A stretch of 64,000 bases of DNA from Cordia subcordata. Taxonomy: Eukaryota > Streptophyta > Magnoliopsida > Boraginales > Cordiaceae. Below are positions 36,397 through 47,944 of this stretch, piece after piece. The DNA lies in assembly GCA_028554755.1 (NCBI GenBank), contig JAPTOF010000007.1:15175001-15239000 (forward strand), in the 5' to 3' direction. The notes beneath the pieces are model-generated. The model worked only from the letters and a program-made list of their open reading frames with translations, was not told the DNA's origin and did not search any database. Position numbers and translations under genes: made by a program. The stretch's first letter is position 1, and each line of letters starts with the position of its first letter.

Positions 36397-37822
36397 CAAT
36401 ACTTACACTGTGCACCGTATGTACAGTGTTCCGTATAAGCATTGTACACCGTATTGTGTTTAAACAGTACGTACACAATACGTAATAATATATATGTTCA
36501 AAATTTTTATATTATAGGTTTAAAACTTTTATATCAAGCTATAAATATGTTACTCTTATGTTATATGCTCATAGATTATACTCTATGTTCAAAATTCTTA
36601 TATTACTTGTTCAAAAATTTAAAAAAAATTCACAAAATAAAAACTATAATCTCATAAATTTTATACTCTATATCAAAAACTCTTATATTACATGCCCATA
36701 GAGCATATTAATTATTATATTATAGGTTCAAATCTCATATATTAAGTTGTAAATATGTTCAAAACTCTTATATTACAAGCTCATAGTACATGTTCAAAAT
36801 TCTTATATAGTTAGTTCAAAACTTTTATATTATAGGTTCAAAACTCTTATATTAAGCTGCAAGCATGTTCAAAATTTTTATATTATATGCTCATAGAGTA
36901 TGTTCAAAATTCTTATATTATAGGTTCAAAATTTTTATATTATGGGTTCAAAACTCTTATATCAAGCTGCAAACATGTTCAAAACTCTTATATTACATGT
37001 TCAAAAGTTCAAAAGAAAGTTGACAAAATAAAATTTGCAATCCCATAAGTTTTATGCAAGTCCATGGATAAAGATATAAAAGTAGATTTGGTATGTGTTG
37101 AAAACTATTGTTCTATATGTTTAAAACAAATACACTATTGTTCAAAATGAATAAATGTGTTATCTGATCAATTAACAATCCTAGTTCAAAACTATTATTC
37201 TATATGTTCAAAACCAGTGCACTATTGGTTCAAAATGAATAAGTGTGCTATCTGATTAATTAATAGTCCTAGTTGAAAACTATTATTATTCTATATGTTC
37301 AATATCCTTATATTATATGCTCAAAAGTTTAATATAGGGAATGAACAAATTTGATTTAGTCAAAACATTAAACACTTAATTTGCATTATTTTAAATAATT
37401 TGTTAGACAGCCAAATTCTCCAACCTTTCACTCATATACATCAACCACATACTACATAGCACCACCATGACACACACCCACGAGGCACACATAGATCTAT
37501 TATTATAGATCTGAGAAAATAACAAAAAAAAAGGAGTGAAAGAGAATAGCGGCAATTCGCATTGATGATGAAACAAAATCGACATGAAGATTGAAGACTA
37601 TCATTATGGTCACACAAAGATGATGATCGTGATTTGATTTTGTTAGAGAGAGACAAAAGAAGAAAGAGGAAGAGAGTGAGAGAAAGAGAATGAGATGAGA
37701 TACTTCAGATTTTTTTTGAAAGTGTGTGTCTTTCACCTTATCTAAGGTGCATAATGCTCCGTACGAACTGTGCATAATGCTCTGTATGAGCACAATTCGT
37801 ACGGAGCACAATAAAATTTGCG
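36397..37822. mobile_element. Non-autonomous Mutator-like element, copy 3 (reverse)
   Basis: Same insertion as copy 2: CATGTTGGA (36388-36396) and CATGTTGTG (37823-37831). It carries the TTCAAAACTCTTATATTA subrepeats, then the GTTCAAAATGAATAAGTGTG subrepeats, then the purine-rich AGAGAGAGACAAAAGAAGAA segment. ORFs on its minus strand around 37403-37811 are translations of the CT-rich segment and have no recognisable product. Confidence 0.8.
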
Positions 37823-39142
37823 CATGTTGTGTTCTAATCTATTTTTGACTCATTTAATAATATTATAAATTGTGTTTTATATTAATCATTATATTTGAAT
37901 TGATATTATTCATATTGTTAAGATAAACAAATGTGATAATGTATGTCAATGAGTAACAAATTAATAAAAATACTGATAGTTGACATCTATATTTAAGGTG
38001 TCTCCAGTAAAACAATTAAACCATAATTTAAATTCTAAGTAATAAATATTTTACATATGATATTAAAATTTCATGTTTGCGTTGTCAATAGTTTAACCCA
38101 AAAAAAAAAAAAAAAACGATTACAAATTTTATGATTCATAATCACCTTGTAATAACTAAATTATATTTGTTAGAATTTTTAATATCTAACCAATATATCT
38201 TATCATACGACAAAGGCAAAATAAAAGATTAATTTTGACAATTTGATTGAAGTGATCTAACAAACTTTCAAAGGCTTGGAATATTGAAGTGTTGTGTAAA
38301 ACTCTAATATAAACCTTTTTGGTCGTTATGCTCCTATGCCATGTATGGAACTTTAATTGACTTGGAAAAAAACGATAAAAGACTTTTTTTCAAAACAAAA
38401 CTTCATATCCAAGTGCTGTTGTAGTACAAGATTACGATGTATCTTGGCACTGCGAATAAAAAATTGTTTCTTAACTAAGGAGAAAATTTTGAGGAATTAT
38501 TCGAAGTCAATATCTGACCAAAGAATAAAATTTCAAATAAAAAAATTAACAACATATCTCAGTCAAACATTTTATTTTCAAATTTCAAATAATCAGAAAG
38601 AAAGTAAAAAATTAATATTTTTGAGTGAATAATTAAATAGTTGAGATACAATTTAAAATGTCAAAATAAAATATTTATGAGGAGAAGATTGAAATCACTT
38701 TTAGAATGGTGAAATTTGTATCAAGACGTGTTAGGTGTCATCTTTAAGTCAAGAACCAACAAAGTGTCCAAAAGAGCCTATTTCTTTCTTTCACTTTTTC
38801 CAATTTCTCTTCCATCAGCTAATATTATTTGTTAGGCCATGCTATGTCTTGGACTCAAATTGATTAGGAAAGTTGTTCTATTATTTTTGGTCAATATTGA
38901 GTTAATTGATGTAAAAATGACGTAAAAAATTTATTGACGAAAGTTCATAGTGAACAGATTGCCCTTGGACAATATGCTTATTTCAACAAGAAGAATAGGT
39001 AAATAGTATTTTGTCCATTGTGGTCTTAAGATGGGAATTGGTAAGATAGAATGAATAGGAATATAAAGACTAAAGATGAAAGGAGTTTAGGAATATAATA
39101 GACTTGATAACGAATATATCATGCTTGGTATGTTTTGAAAAT
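37823..39142. other. Duplicated intergenic DNA, left flank of the copia element
   Basis: Parallel to 20800-22085. AT-rich, no gene. The ORF at 38357-38632 is not maintained as a coding frame in the paralog. Confidence 0.5.
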
Positions 39143-39532
39143 TGTTGAACTTATGGGTTTTAATCATGATAATTATATTTTGATGATGCCATAATTGTAT
39201 TTTGTTAATTGCTATCATTAAGTATCTTATATATCTTAGTTATAGTAGCTTGAGCAAGGTGAATGCCTTTGAGCAAAGGAAATGATGAATGGAGCATGGA
39301 GATTATGAAGATTTCTTGAAGAATTAGTTTTTGTTCTTTAGCTCTTGTGTAGTTGATCTTAGTACATAAGCAACTGTCTATGAAGCTCAAAAAAAAAAAA
39401 AAAAAAACTAGAGCATTGCATGCATATATCTTAATCTTTCTTCTAAGTACATGCTAGAAAACTCATACTATAGCATATACTATAACTGCAGCATTTATTG
39501 TTATGTTATCTTGATTTTTATATACACTTGTC

Positions 39533-39569
<37 letters not shown>

Positions 39570-39927
39570 TTATATGTATATGTATATATATATGTCTATG
39601 TATATATCTGCATGGAACTACAGTAAAAGTGCATATATAGGCTCTATACTTAAGCTATCTTGCTCAAAATATATGTATCTATAGGTAAACAACTTGCATA
39701 TACCTCTTCCCTATGCAAAATCTGCAAAAATCTTGATTGTGTACAAGTTTTAGCTTTGCATTTAATGATTATGCAAGTTGGTTGATATTGCATTAATGAG
39801 ATTAGATATGGTGTAATAGTAGATGTCTTGAGCCTTCAAAAATCTGCAGAAAAACTAGCTGTTATGGACTTTTGAAAGTATGGCCACACTTTTTGTAGCA
39901 GGTAGCAGCTTTTCTGATACACTGTGC

Positions 39928-40105
39928 AACTACCGGCCCACTTGGGCGGTCGACCGGTAGTGTCTTCCGGCTAAAACAGAGAGCATGATTGCTCTATTGG
40001 GACACTCAGGCGGTCAACCGGTAAAGTGTTTTGGTAAGGCCTTTTGGCCTCTGGAACTACCGGAAGACCCAGGGGGGCGACTGGTAGTGTGCTCCGGTAG
40101 TCCCT
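39928..40105 (+). promoter_or_regulatory. ACCGGT palindrome array in the 5' LTR
   Basis: Repeated CTACCGG, GTCGACCGGTAG, TTCCGG, GTCAACCGGTA and CTCCGGTAG motifs within 180 bp, just upstream of the TATA box. The 3' LTR has the same array at about 48603-48782. Arrangement and spacing suggest an enhancer-like array; function not shown. Confidence 0.6.
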
Positions 40106-40153
40106 CCGTGTTGTTTTCAAAAATTGACCGTTGGGAGATTTGCTTTTTTGGCT

Positions 40154-40161
40154 TATAAATA
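40154..40161 (+). promoter_or_regulatory. TATA box of the 5' LTR
   Basis: TATAAATA in GCTTATAAATACATCC. The matching box in the 3' LTR is at 48830-48837. It follows the ACCGGT array by about 50 bp, the usual layout of a copia LTR promoter. Confidence 0.65.
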
Positions 40162-40824
40162 CATCCTATCCCTCCCAACTCAGATACAACTTGTTCAATA
40201 TATCTTTCTAAGCTCTTTTGCATTTAATACACTTCATTTACTACAATTTTGCTCTATTAATTGCTATCTTCATTGATTGCATATTATTGGAATTTAAGAA
40301 CAAGTTCTTGAGCTTCATAACTTGCTTATCTACTTAGAGCAACATAGAAAAGTTTAAATACCTTTGTACACTTGCTCAAAAGAAGTTTCTTGTATACCAT
40401 TTTTCTACAAGCCTTTGGGTGTGATTTTCTTTACTCTTGGGTAGCATAGTTGTGAGTATTACCTTTCAAGTGTGAAGGGCTGAAATCCTCAAGTATTGGG
40501 GTAATACTTGTGGTCCTTGTGGAGAAGTAAGGGTTGTGATCGTTGTTCTACGCTTCTACAACATACTAAGCAAGAAGCAGTTTCACTAGTGAAGTTTCCG
40601 AAACCCTAAGGGAAGACCTTAGGTAGTGGACTAGGCCCTCGGGAGTTCGAACCACCCTAAATCGCTGCGTTTGACACTCTTAACCCGATACTTTTTATCT
40701 TTCCAGTATTTACTTTGATTTTTGCATGTGCCTTTATATGAAATAATTGTTAAGAGCTTTAATTGCTTATTTGTGCCAATAATCTAATTCACCCCCTTCT
40801 TGGATTCATTTTCTGGGCAACACG

Positions 40825-40836
40825 TGGCATCAGAGC
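40825..40836 (+). other. Primer-binding site of the copia element
   Basis: TGGCATCAGAGC lies two bases after the 5' LTR. It is complementary to the 3' end of plant initiator tRNA-Met with one mismatch, and is the usual copia primer site. Confidence 0.85.
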
Positions 40837-40921
40837 CTAGTGCTCTACACATTAATTGCATTAAGTGTGTGATTATTTGCATTATTGTGTACTTTGACTT
40901 AATCGTCTAGAGCTAAAGATC

Positions 40922-42607
40922 ATGACACATAAAGTTCAAGAAGGTCTCTCCACCACGAGGGTTCCATACTTTGATGGTACAAATTATTCTTTTTGGAAAG
41001 TTAGAACGAGAATATTTTTGCAAGCCAATGATTATATTGCATGAAAAACCATAGTAAATGGACCTAGTATTCCATCTAAAGAGGTTAATGGTGTAAAAGT
41101 TCCTAAACCGGAAGAAGAATGGGATAAAGATGGTATAAAACTTGTTGAAGCAAATGCTAATGCCATTCACTATCTTTACCTCGCATTAGATCCTTTTAAA
41201 TTCAACAAAATTATAGGGTGCACCACAGCTAAGGAAATATGGGATCAATTAGAGGTCACTCATGAAGGCACAAATCAAGTTAAAGAGGCTAGGATTAGCA
41301 TGCTTGTACATAAATATGAAATGTTCTCTATGCTTCCAGATGAAAATATTGAACAAATGTTTTCAAGATTTATTGAAATTGTTAACTCTTTGAAGTCTCT
41401 TGGCAAGGATTATGAGAATGCCGAACTCGTAAGGAAACTCTTGAGAAGCCTACCAATGGCTTGGCTAACAAAGACAATGGCCATCAAGGAATTCAAGGAT
41501 CTCAATACTTTATAATTGAGTGAACTCGTTGGATCACTCATGACTTATGAATTGGAGCTCAAGAAACTTGAAAGACAACCCAAAGTCAATAAAACCATTG
41601 CTCTCAAGGCCACACCACAAGAAGAGTCAACAAGTGAAAGTGAAAGTGAAGATAATGATGAAATGACCATGTTCTCCAAATTTAAGAGATTCATGCAAAA
41701 GTTCAATCCAAAGAAAGGACAAAGGAGAGATGTAAGTAAATGTGAGATTATTAAAGAATTAATTTGTTTTAAATGCAAGAAACCTGGACATGTCAATGCT
41801 AAGTGTCCACTTAGAAAGAAGGATGAAAAGAAATTCAAAAAGAAGGCATTGAAGGCCACTTCGAGTGACTCAGGGTCAAGTGATGAAGAAGAAGACTCAA
41901 TTGTCGAAGAGGTGGCCAACCTATGTCTCATGGCAAGCGAGAAAGATGAGGTAATTCCAAACTATGTTTCTTGTGATAAAAATAGCTCTTATAAAGAATT
42001 AGAAGAAATTTACAATGAAATGCTTATAGAATTCAAGAAAGTTGTTAACAAAAGTAAGGAGCTCAAGAAAAATGTTTTATGTCATGAAAATAAATTGCAT
42101 GATACTTGCATTGAAAATGAGAACTTGAAAAAGAATTTGGAGAAGAAGAAAACCAACATTGATTTACAAAAGGAAAATGAAGACTTGAAAGCAAAAGTCA
42201 ATGATTTAGAAAATGTGGTTTCAAAGTTTACGAATGGAACCAAAAACTTAGATGCTTTGCGTGGACAACAATGATGTGTTTTTGATAAAGCCGAAATTGG
42301 TTTTGACTCTTACTAAACACAAAAATCCTACATAGAGTTTTTTGAAAAGAAACCAAGCACCTCCAAAGTTGACCCTTCAAAAAGATTTCAAAAAGGGCAT
42401 GACCATTACAAAAAATATTTTGTAAAAGCATCTTCATCAAGTGCTCCTAAAGTTACATGCAATTATTGTTGTAAAAATGGACATGCTTCACATAAATGCT
42501 TTATTAGAAGATATGGTGAAAAGAAATACAATTTAATGTGGGTTTCAAAGGGAACTAAAACTAATATTCAAGGACCCAACAAGTCTTGGGTACCAAGTCA
42601 TGCTTGA
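40922..42607 (+). pseudogene. gag: copia gag, broken by in-frame stops
   Basis: One reading frame from ATG 40922 to the stop at 42605, interrupted by TGA at 41042, TAA at 41513, TGA at 42272 and a TAA near 42314. The N-terminal part has the gag signature around VPYFDGTNYSFWK. A first CCHC zinc knuckle (CFKCKKPGHVNAKC) lies near 41766-41807. A charged coiled-coil-like region follows, then a second knuckle (CNYCCKNGHASHKC, about 42460-42500) and the tail SWVPSHA. Two knuckles separated by a coiled-coil suit Sirevirus gag. Pol continues in a different frame. Confidence 0.85.
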
Positions 42608-42618
42608 TTCAAATTTTG

Positions 42619-45600
42619 TAGGTTTGCCTTGCATCTTCCGAGGATAGTGGAAAATGGTTCTTGGATGGCGGATGCTCAAGGCACATGACGGGTGACAAAA
42701 CAAAGTTCTTGTCACTCAAGGAAAAGAATGGTGGATTTGTTACATTCAGTGATAACTCCAAAGGAAGAATCATCGGCATTGGAGATGTTGGTAACAATCT
42801 AAATTATGTATTGAAAATGTTTTACTTGTACATGGCTTGAAACACAACTTGCTTAGTATTGGTTAACTATGTGATAAAGGTTTATTTGTTAACTTTAAAG
42901 CTTCTTCATGTGAGATAGTTGATAAATGTGGCAATGTCATATTTGTTGGCATGAGGCATGGTAATGTGTACACTTCTGACTTTGATGACTTGCATGACCA
43001 AAATGTAACATGCTTAAGTGCTATGAATGAAAATACATGGATTTGGCATAGAAGACTAGGACATGCAAATGTGGATTCCATAAAAAAACTTGCTAATCTT
43101 GATCTTGTTAGAGGATTGCCTAAAGTTAAATATGTTGGTAATAATGTGTGTCGTGCACGTAAACTTGGCAAACAAACTCGAGAATCTTTCAAAAGAAAAA
43201 ATATGATTTCTATGTCAAGACCTTTAAAACTTTTACATATGGATTTATTTGGACGTAATAGGGTTACTAGCTTGGGTGGAAAATTGTATGCTTATGTAAT
43301 TGTTGATGATTTTTCTAGATTTACTTGGGTAATTTTTCTTGCACACAAAAATGACACACCAAATGAGTTTATAAAGTTTTGTAAACATGTTCAAAATGAA
43401 AAAGGGTATTTGATTTCCACCATAAGAAGTGATAGAGGTACCGAATTTACAAACCAAACTATAAGATCTTTTTGTGAAGAAAATGGTACCTCTCACAATT
43501 TTTCAACACTAAGAACACCACAACAAAATGGAGTTGTTGAAAGGAAAAATTGCTCTTTGCAAGAAATGGCAAGAACTATGCTTTGTGAAAACAACTTGCC
43601 TACCTATTTTTGAGCCGAGGCTGTCAACACCGCATGTTATGTGATTAATCGATGCATCATTCGAAAAGATCTTGACAAAACTCCATATGAACTTTGGAAA
43701 GGAAGAAACCAAATATTTCATATTTCAAAACTTTTGGTTGTGCATGTTTTATCTTAAAAAGACAATCTTGGCAAATTTGATGCAAAATCAGATGATGGCA
43801 TATTTCTTGGTTATTCTTCATCTAGTAAAGCATATAGAGTATACAATAAAAAAACCATGGTTGTTGAGGAAACTATAAATGTGAAATTTGATTATGGATG
43901 TTTTGACTCCAAAAGTGATGATATTGATGTTGTTACCATTCAAAAGAATATGAGTAATCTTGACCTAGATAGAGGAAATGAATCTAATGATGCATGTCAT
44001 AAGGATAAACAAGATGAGCATGTTGATGTGCAATGTGATGATCAAAATGTGGTACATGATAAGCATGATAACTTGCCAAAAACTTATAAATTCATTGGTT
44101 ACCATGCCCTTTCCCAAATCATTTGTGAACCATCAAAAGGCATTGAAACTAGATCTTCTTTGAGAAATGTATGTAATCATCTTGCCTTCTTGTCTTAAAT
44201 TGAACCTAAAAATGTACATGGTGCTTTACTTGATGATAGTTGGATAAATGCGATGCAAGAGGAACTTAATCAATTTGAAAGAAACAATATATGGAAATTT
44301 GTTGAAAAGCCTAGAAATCAATCTATAATTGGAACTAAATGGGTCTTTAGAAACAAGTTAGATGAATCTGGCATAGTAACTAGAAACAAGGCTAGATTAG
44401 TTGCACAAGATTATAAACAAGAAGAAGGTATTGATTATGATGAAACCTTTGCTTCCGTTGCTAGACTTGAATCAATTAGAATGTTACTTGCCTTTACATG
44501 CTTTATGAACTTCAAATTGTATCAAATGAATGTGAAAAGTGCTTTCTTAAATGGCTATACTGATGAAGAAGTGTATGTGGCTCAACCTCTAGGTTTTGAG
44601 AATCCTATTTATCCCAATAATGTTTTTAAGCTTGAAAAAGCATTGTATGGACTAAACCAAGCAACTAGGGCATGGTATGAAAGACTAACTGGATTCTTGG
44701 GTGAAAATGGCTTTACAAGAGGTAAACTTGACTCAACTCTATCTGTAAAACATGATGGTAAAGATATACTTATTGTACAAATATATACTGATGATATTAT
44801 CTTTGGTGCCACTAATGAATCTCTTTGTGAGAGCTTTTCTAAATGTATGCACAGTGAATTTGAAATAAGCATGATGGGAAAACTTACATTCTTTCTTGGT
44901 CTTCAAATCAAACAAACAAAAGAAGGAATTTTCATCAACCAAGCTCAGTACACAAAAGAACTACTTAAGAAGTTTGGATTTGATGGAGCAAAAGAGATTG
45001 GACCTTCAATGAGCACCTCCACTAAGCTTGATAAAGATGAAAATGGTAAGTCGGTGGACAAAAAGAGGTATAGAGGTATGATCGGAAGCTTGCTTTACTT
45101 AGCTGCCTCTAGACCCGATATTATGTTTGCTATATGCTTGTGTGCTCGTTTTCAATCTTGTCCTAAGGAGTCCTATTTATTTGCTGTTAAAAGGATTTTT
45201 AGATATCTTAAAGGAACACAAGAACTAGGGCTGTGGTATCCTAAAGGAACAAATTTTGAACTAGTAGGTTATTCCGACGCCGACTTTGCCGGTTGTAAAA
45301 TCGATAGAAAAAACACTAGTGGAACTTGTCATTTTCTTGGAAATTGCTTAGTTTCATGGTCAAGTAGAAAGCAAAATAGTGTAGCACTTTCAACAGCTGA
45401 AGTAGAATATATTACAGTAGGAAATTGTGTTGCACAAGTTCTTTGGATGAAACAAACTTTGCTTGACTTTGGTGTTATATTTGAGCATGTTCCAGTTATA
45501 TGTGATAACACAAGTACAATTAACCTCACTAAAAATCTAATTCAACATTCTAGTACCAAGCACATAGAAATAAGACATCACTTCATTCGTGATCATGTGC

Positions 45601-45725
45601 AAAAAGGTGATGTTGTGCTTAATTTTGTTGATTCTCTACATCAACTTACTGATATATTTACTAAACCATTACATGAAGACCAATTTTTAAGCATTAGAAG
45701 GGAGTTGGGAATGTTACAATTTTGA
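42619..45725 (+). pseudogene. pol: copia pol, broken by stops and frameshifts
   Basis: Domain order is copia. Protease near 42650-42700 with FLDGGCSRHM at the catalytic site, where DSG is usual. GAG-pre-integrase around 43040-43190, whose C-terminal zinc-binding part has lost a cysteine (VCRARKLG). Integrase core about 43220-43560 with acidic residues in HMDLFG, IRSDRGTEF and GVVERKN. Reverse transcriptase 44253-45020 with YTDDIIFG. RNase H about 45260-45700 with SDADFAG and ALSTAEVEY. Breaks: a frameshift near 42807, TAA 42864, TGA 43611, frameshifts near 43707 and 43755, TAA 44196. The RT-RNase H part (44253-45725) is open for 490 codons. Confidence 0.9.
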
Positions 45726-45744
45726 AAGACTCTTATTCCTTGCA

Positions 45745-45890
45745 AAACTGCCAGTACCGGAACACTTACCCCTGTATCGGTACACTGGCTAAGTCAACCG
45801 GTACTGTGTTTTAGCTTCTGTTTCTACCAGAACATTGTACCGGAACACTTAGTCCTAGTACCGGTCGACTGGTAGTCGTGATTTTGTGCA
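45745..45890 (+). promoter_or_regulatory. Internal ACCGGT array between pol and the third ORF
   Basis: CAGTACCGGAACAC, GTCAACCGGTAC, GTACCGGAACAC and AGTACCGGTCGACTGGTAG occur within 145 bp. They resemble the LTR arrays in motif and spacing but not as a simple LTR copy. A CT-rich leader-like stretch (45920-46110) and then the ATG of the third ORF at 46117 follow. It could be a subgenomic promoter; this is inference. Confidence 0.5.
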
Positions 45891-46116
45891 ATATATGAAG
45901 GGCTCAACCGATTGTAACCCATTATAACTCCTCCTATTTCAGAACTCTTCATCTTTTCTCATTCTTTTCTTTCTAAAACACTCTCTAAAACTCTTTTTCT
46001 CCTAAATTTCTCCCTCAAATCTATTACCCACTTCAACTCTTCCTAACCCTAAGCATCAAACCCTAGTTTTCACTCTCTATTTCTCTTTCCTCTCCTTCTT
46101 CAATCTACCTTCTTTC

Positions 46117-47471
46117 ATGGCAAATACAAAGAGAAAAGGAAAGGCTCATGCTTCTGGTTCCAAGAGCAAGAATATAGCAAGTTCTTCAATGGGTTCAAGA
46201 AGTTCAACAAGACAACCTTCACCTGAGCCAAGTCCATTCTCACCACCTGCAAATCGAGATTATTCCACCAAGAAGATATGGCCAGGTAAATGTCTCATCC
46301 AAGATGAACTTCAAAACTTGAACATGATTGAGTTTTGTGCTGCAAATGGTTGGATGAATTTCATGACTACTAGAGAGCCAATTTATCCTCAACTTATTCA
46401 CAAATTTTATGAAAGGTTAAATTGGGATAATCTCTATGGTAGAGTGTGGTTAGTTGTTAGAGGAGTTGATATTGAGATTACTAAAGAAGACCTTAGGAAC
46501 ATCTTCAATATTCCCTTGCATGATAATCAGTATCCTATATTTGCGTTTAGAAACTTTCCCCAATTTCTTGACAATATTCGTGAAGGGGACATTTATGGGT
46601 TTGTGTTGGAACAAGTACCTTAATATGCTGAGTTTGCTCTAATAAATGATGTCCGTCCATTTTACAAAGCACTTATCAGAATGTTCAAACATAATGTAGT
46701 GCCTACAGATACACATGACGGGGAAATTTACAAAGTTGAGGCATATTGCTTATACTTACTTTACCATGGGTATCGAGTTAATCTCCCAGAAACCATTCTT
46801 GCATATATGAAGAATGTGGTACTTAGAAACACCATACTTGGTTATGGGATGGCTTTAACTAGGATTTTTAGAGCTAAAGGTCTTGTACTTGAGGGAATTC
46901 TGAAAACCTCCTTTAATCACATGTGGAGCTTGGATCTTCAATGCCTTAAGATGATAGAGCTCTTCTATTGGAGAGGTAGATGGATGCACTTGCATGAATT
47001 CAAAGCTTTGCCTCAAAATACAAGAAACATTATCTTATAAAGGTTTGTTAATAAGACCACTTTTGATTTTCCACATGAGGATGAAGAAGGACAAGAACCT
47101 GATCTTGGAAGCGGTGGTGATGATGATGAAGACATGGAGGATGTGGGAGGAGAAGAAGAAGAAGAGGAAGTAGAAGAAGATGAGGAGACTCGGGAAGAAT
47201 ATAATGAAAAACAAGGGCAATACCATGAGTTTTGATCAAAGAATGTTGATGATAAGATGATGCAAAGACTTTTTGACAAGGTAGACTCCATAGGAGAAAA
47301 GGTCGATGCATTGGCTACTACAGTAGGGAATCAACATGGTACTCTCAATAGCCTTGCGACGATTATCGGGGATCAAAGTCAAATAATGGCTCGCTTGGCT
47401 CGAGATGTGAGGATAATGAAGCTACGAATGGGACTTCCTGATGACGATGATGCCGATCCTAGTCATTAGTC
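46117..47471 (+). pseudogene. Env-position third ORF of the copia element, with three stops
   Basis: A single frame of about 450 codons from ATG 46117 to TAG 47467, broken by TAA 46621, TAA 47038 and TGA 47233. The N-terminus is basic and Ser-rich (MANTKRKGKAHASGSKSKN). The central part (FYERLNWDNLYGRVWL, VRGVDIEITKEDLRN) resembles the plant transposon-protein domain often found in such ORFs. Then comes a Glu/Asp-rich segment (47080-47200) and a C-terminal coiled-coil-like region (LFDKVDSIGEKVDALATTV). No convincing signal peptide or membrane helix. It occupies the place of the Sirevirus env-like gene; its role is unknown. Confidence 0.75.
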
Positions 47472-47751
47472 TCTTCCTCCTTCCCTTATTTTCAAAAAAT
47501 CCCACTCCCTTAGAATTTTCTTTAAACATTTTCCTGACAGTTTTATATCTCTTCATTGTTTATGGAATATCATTCTTCCTTTCTTTGCATGATGTTAATT
47601 ACTCTCTATCTATTGCTGGTTTTATTTGCTCTATCATTGCTTAGGATTTCTATGCTTGCATGCTTGTGTGAGAGCCAAGTGATGATACTTCTTAGTGTTC
47701 ATGACTCATTGCTTTTCTACTCCTTCTTTACCTCTCTTTTGATAATGCCAA

Positions 47752-47944
47752 AGGGGGAGAAGGTAGTGGTAGCTATTTAGCTATTGCTTATTGCTTCATT
47801 TTTGTAGCTATTTGGCTATTGCTTATTGCTTCATTTTTGGCTTTGCTCTCATGTTGTTTGGATTTGTTTATGCCTTGATTAAGGGGGAGCTTAAAGGGGA
47901 GCCCTCCAAGTTGACAACTTTGTCATCATCAAAAAAGGGGAGAA
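47752..47944 (+). other. Multiple polypurine tracts before the 3' LTR
   Basis: AAAGGGGGAGAAGG (about 47751), AAGGGGGAGC (47881), AAAGGGGAGC (47893) and AAAAAAGGGGAGAA (47931-47944), the last abutting the LTR. Repeated purine tracts are a reported Sirevirus trait. The final one is positioned to prime plus-strand synthesis. A short direct repeat (TAGCTATT and GCTTATTGCTTCATTTTTG) lies between them. Confidence 0.8.

Larger units (their letters stand above)
39143..40822 (+). repeat. 5' LTR of the copia element (1680 bp)
   Basis: Starts TGTTGAACTTATGGG, ends GGCAACA. It contains a (TA)n tract at about 39530-39590, an ACCGGT-rich array at 39928-40105 and a TATA box at 40154. Relative to the 3' LTR it has a longer AT microsatellite region and lacks a tandem duplication of about 120 bp, and there are scattered substitutions, so the insertion is not recent. 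Confidence 0.93.

Noticed and set aside
37403..37811. Three overlapping ORFs on the minus strand of up to 102 aa
   Set aside because: They fall in the CT-rich part of Mutator-like copy 3, do not agree with copies 1 and 2, and have no recognisable domain.
39535..39590. Alternating TA/GTATA tract as a possible origin or matrix attachment site
   Set aside because: It is a variable microsatellite within the 5' LTR, much shorter in the 3' LTR; nothing else supports a function.
41545..41931. 128-aa ORF on the minus strand
   Set aside because: Antisense to the gag coiled-coil region; its Ser/Leu richness mirrors the gag codons.
47013..47311. Ser-rich ORFs on the minus strand opposite the third ORF of the copia element
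   Set aside because: They are reverse-strand shadows of the Glu/Asp-codon-rich segment of that ORF.
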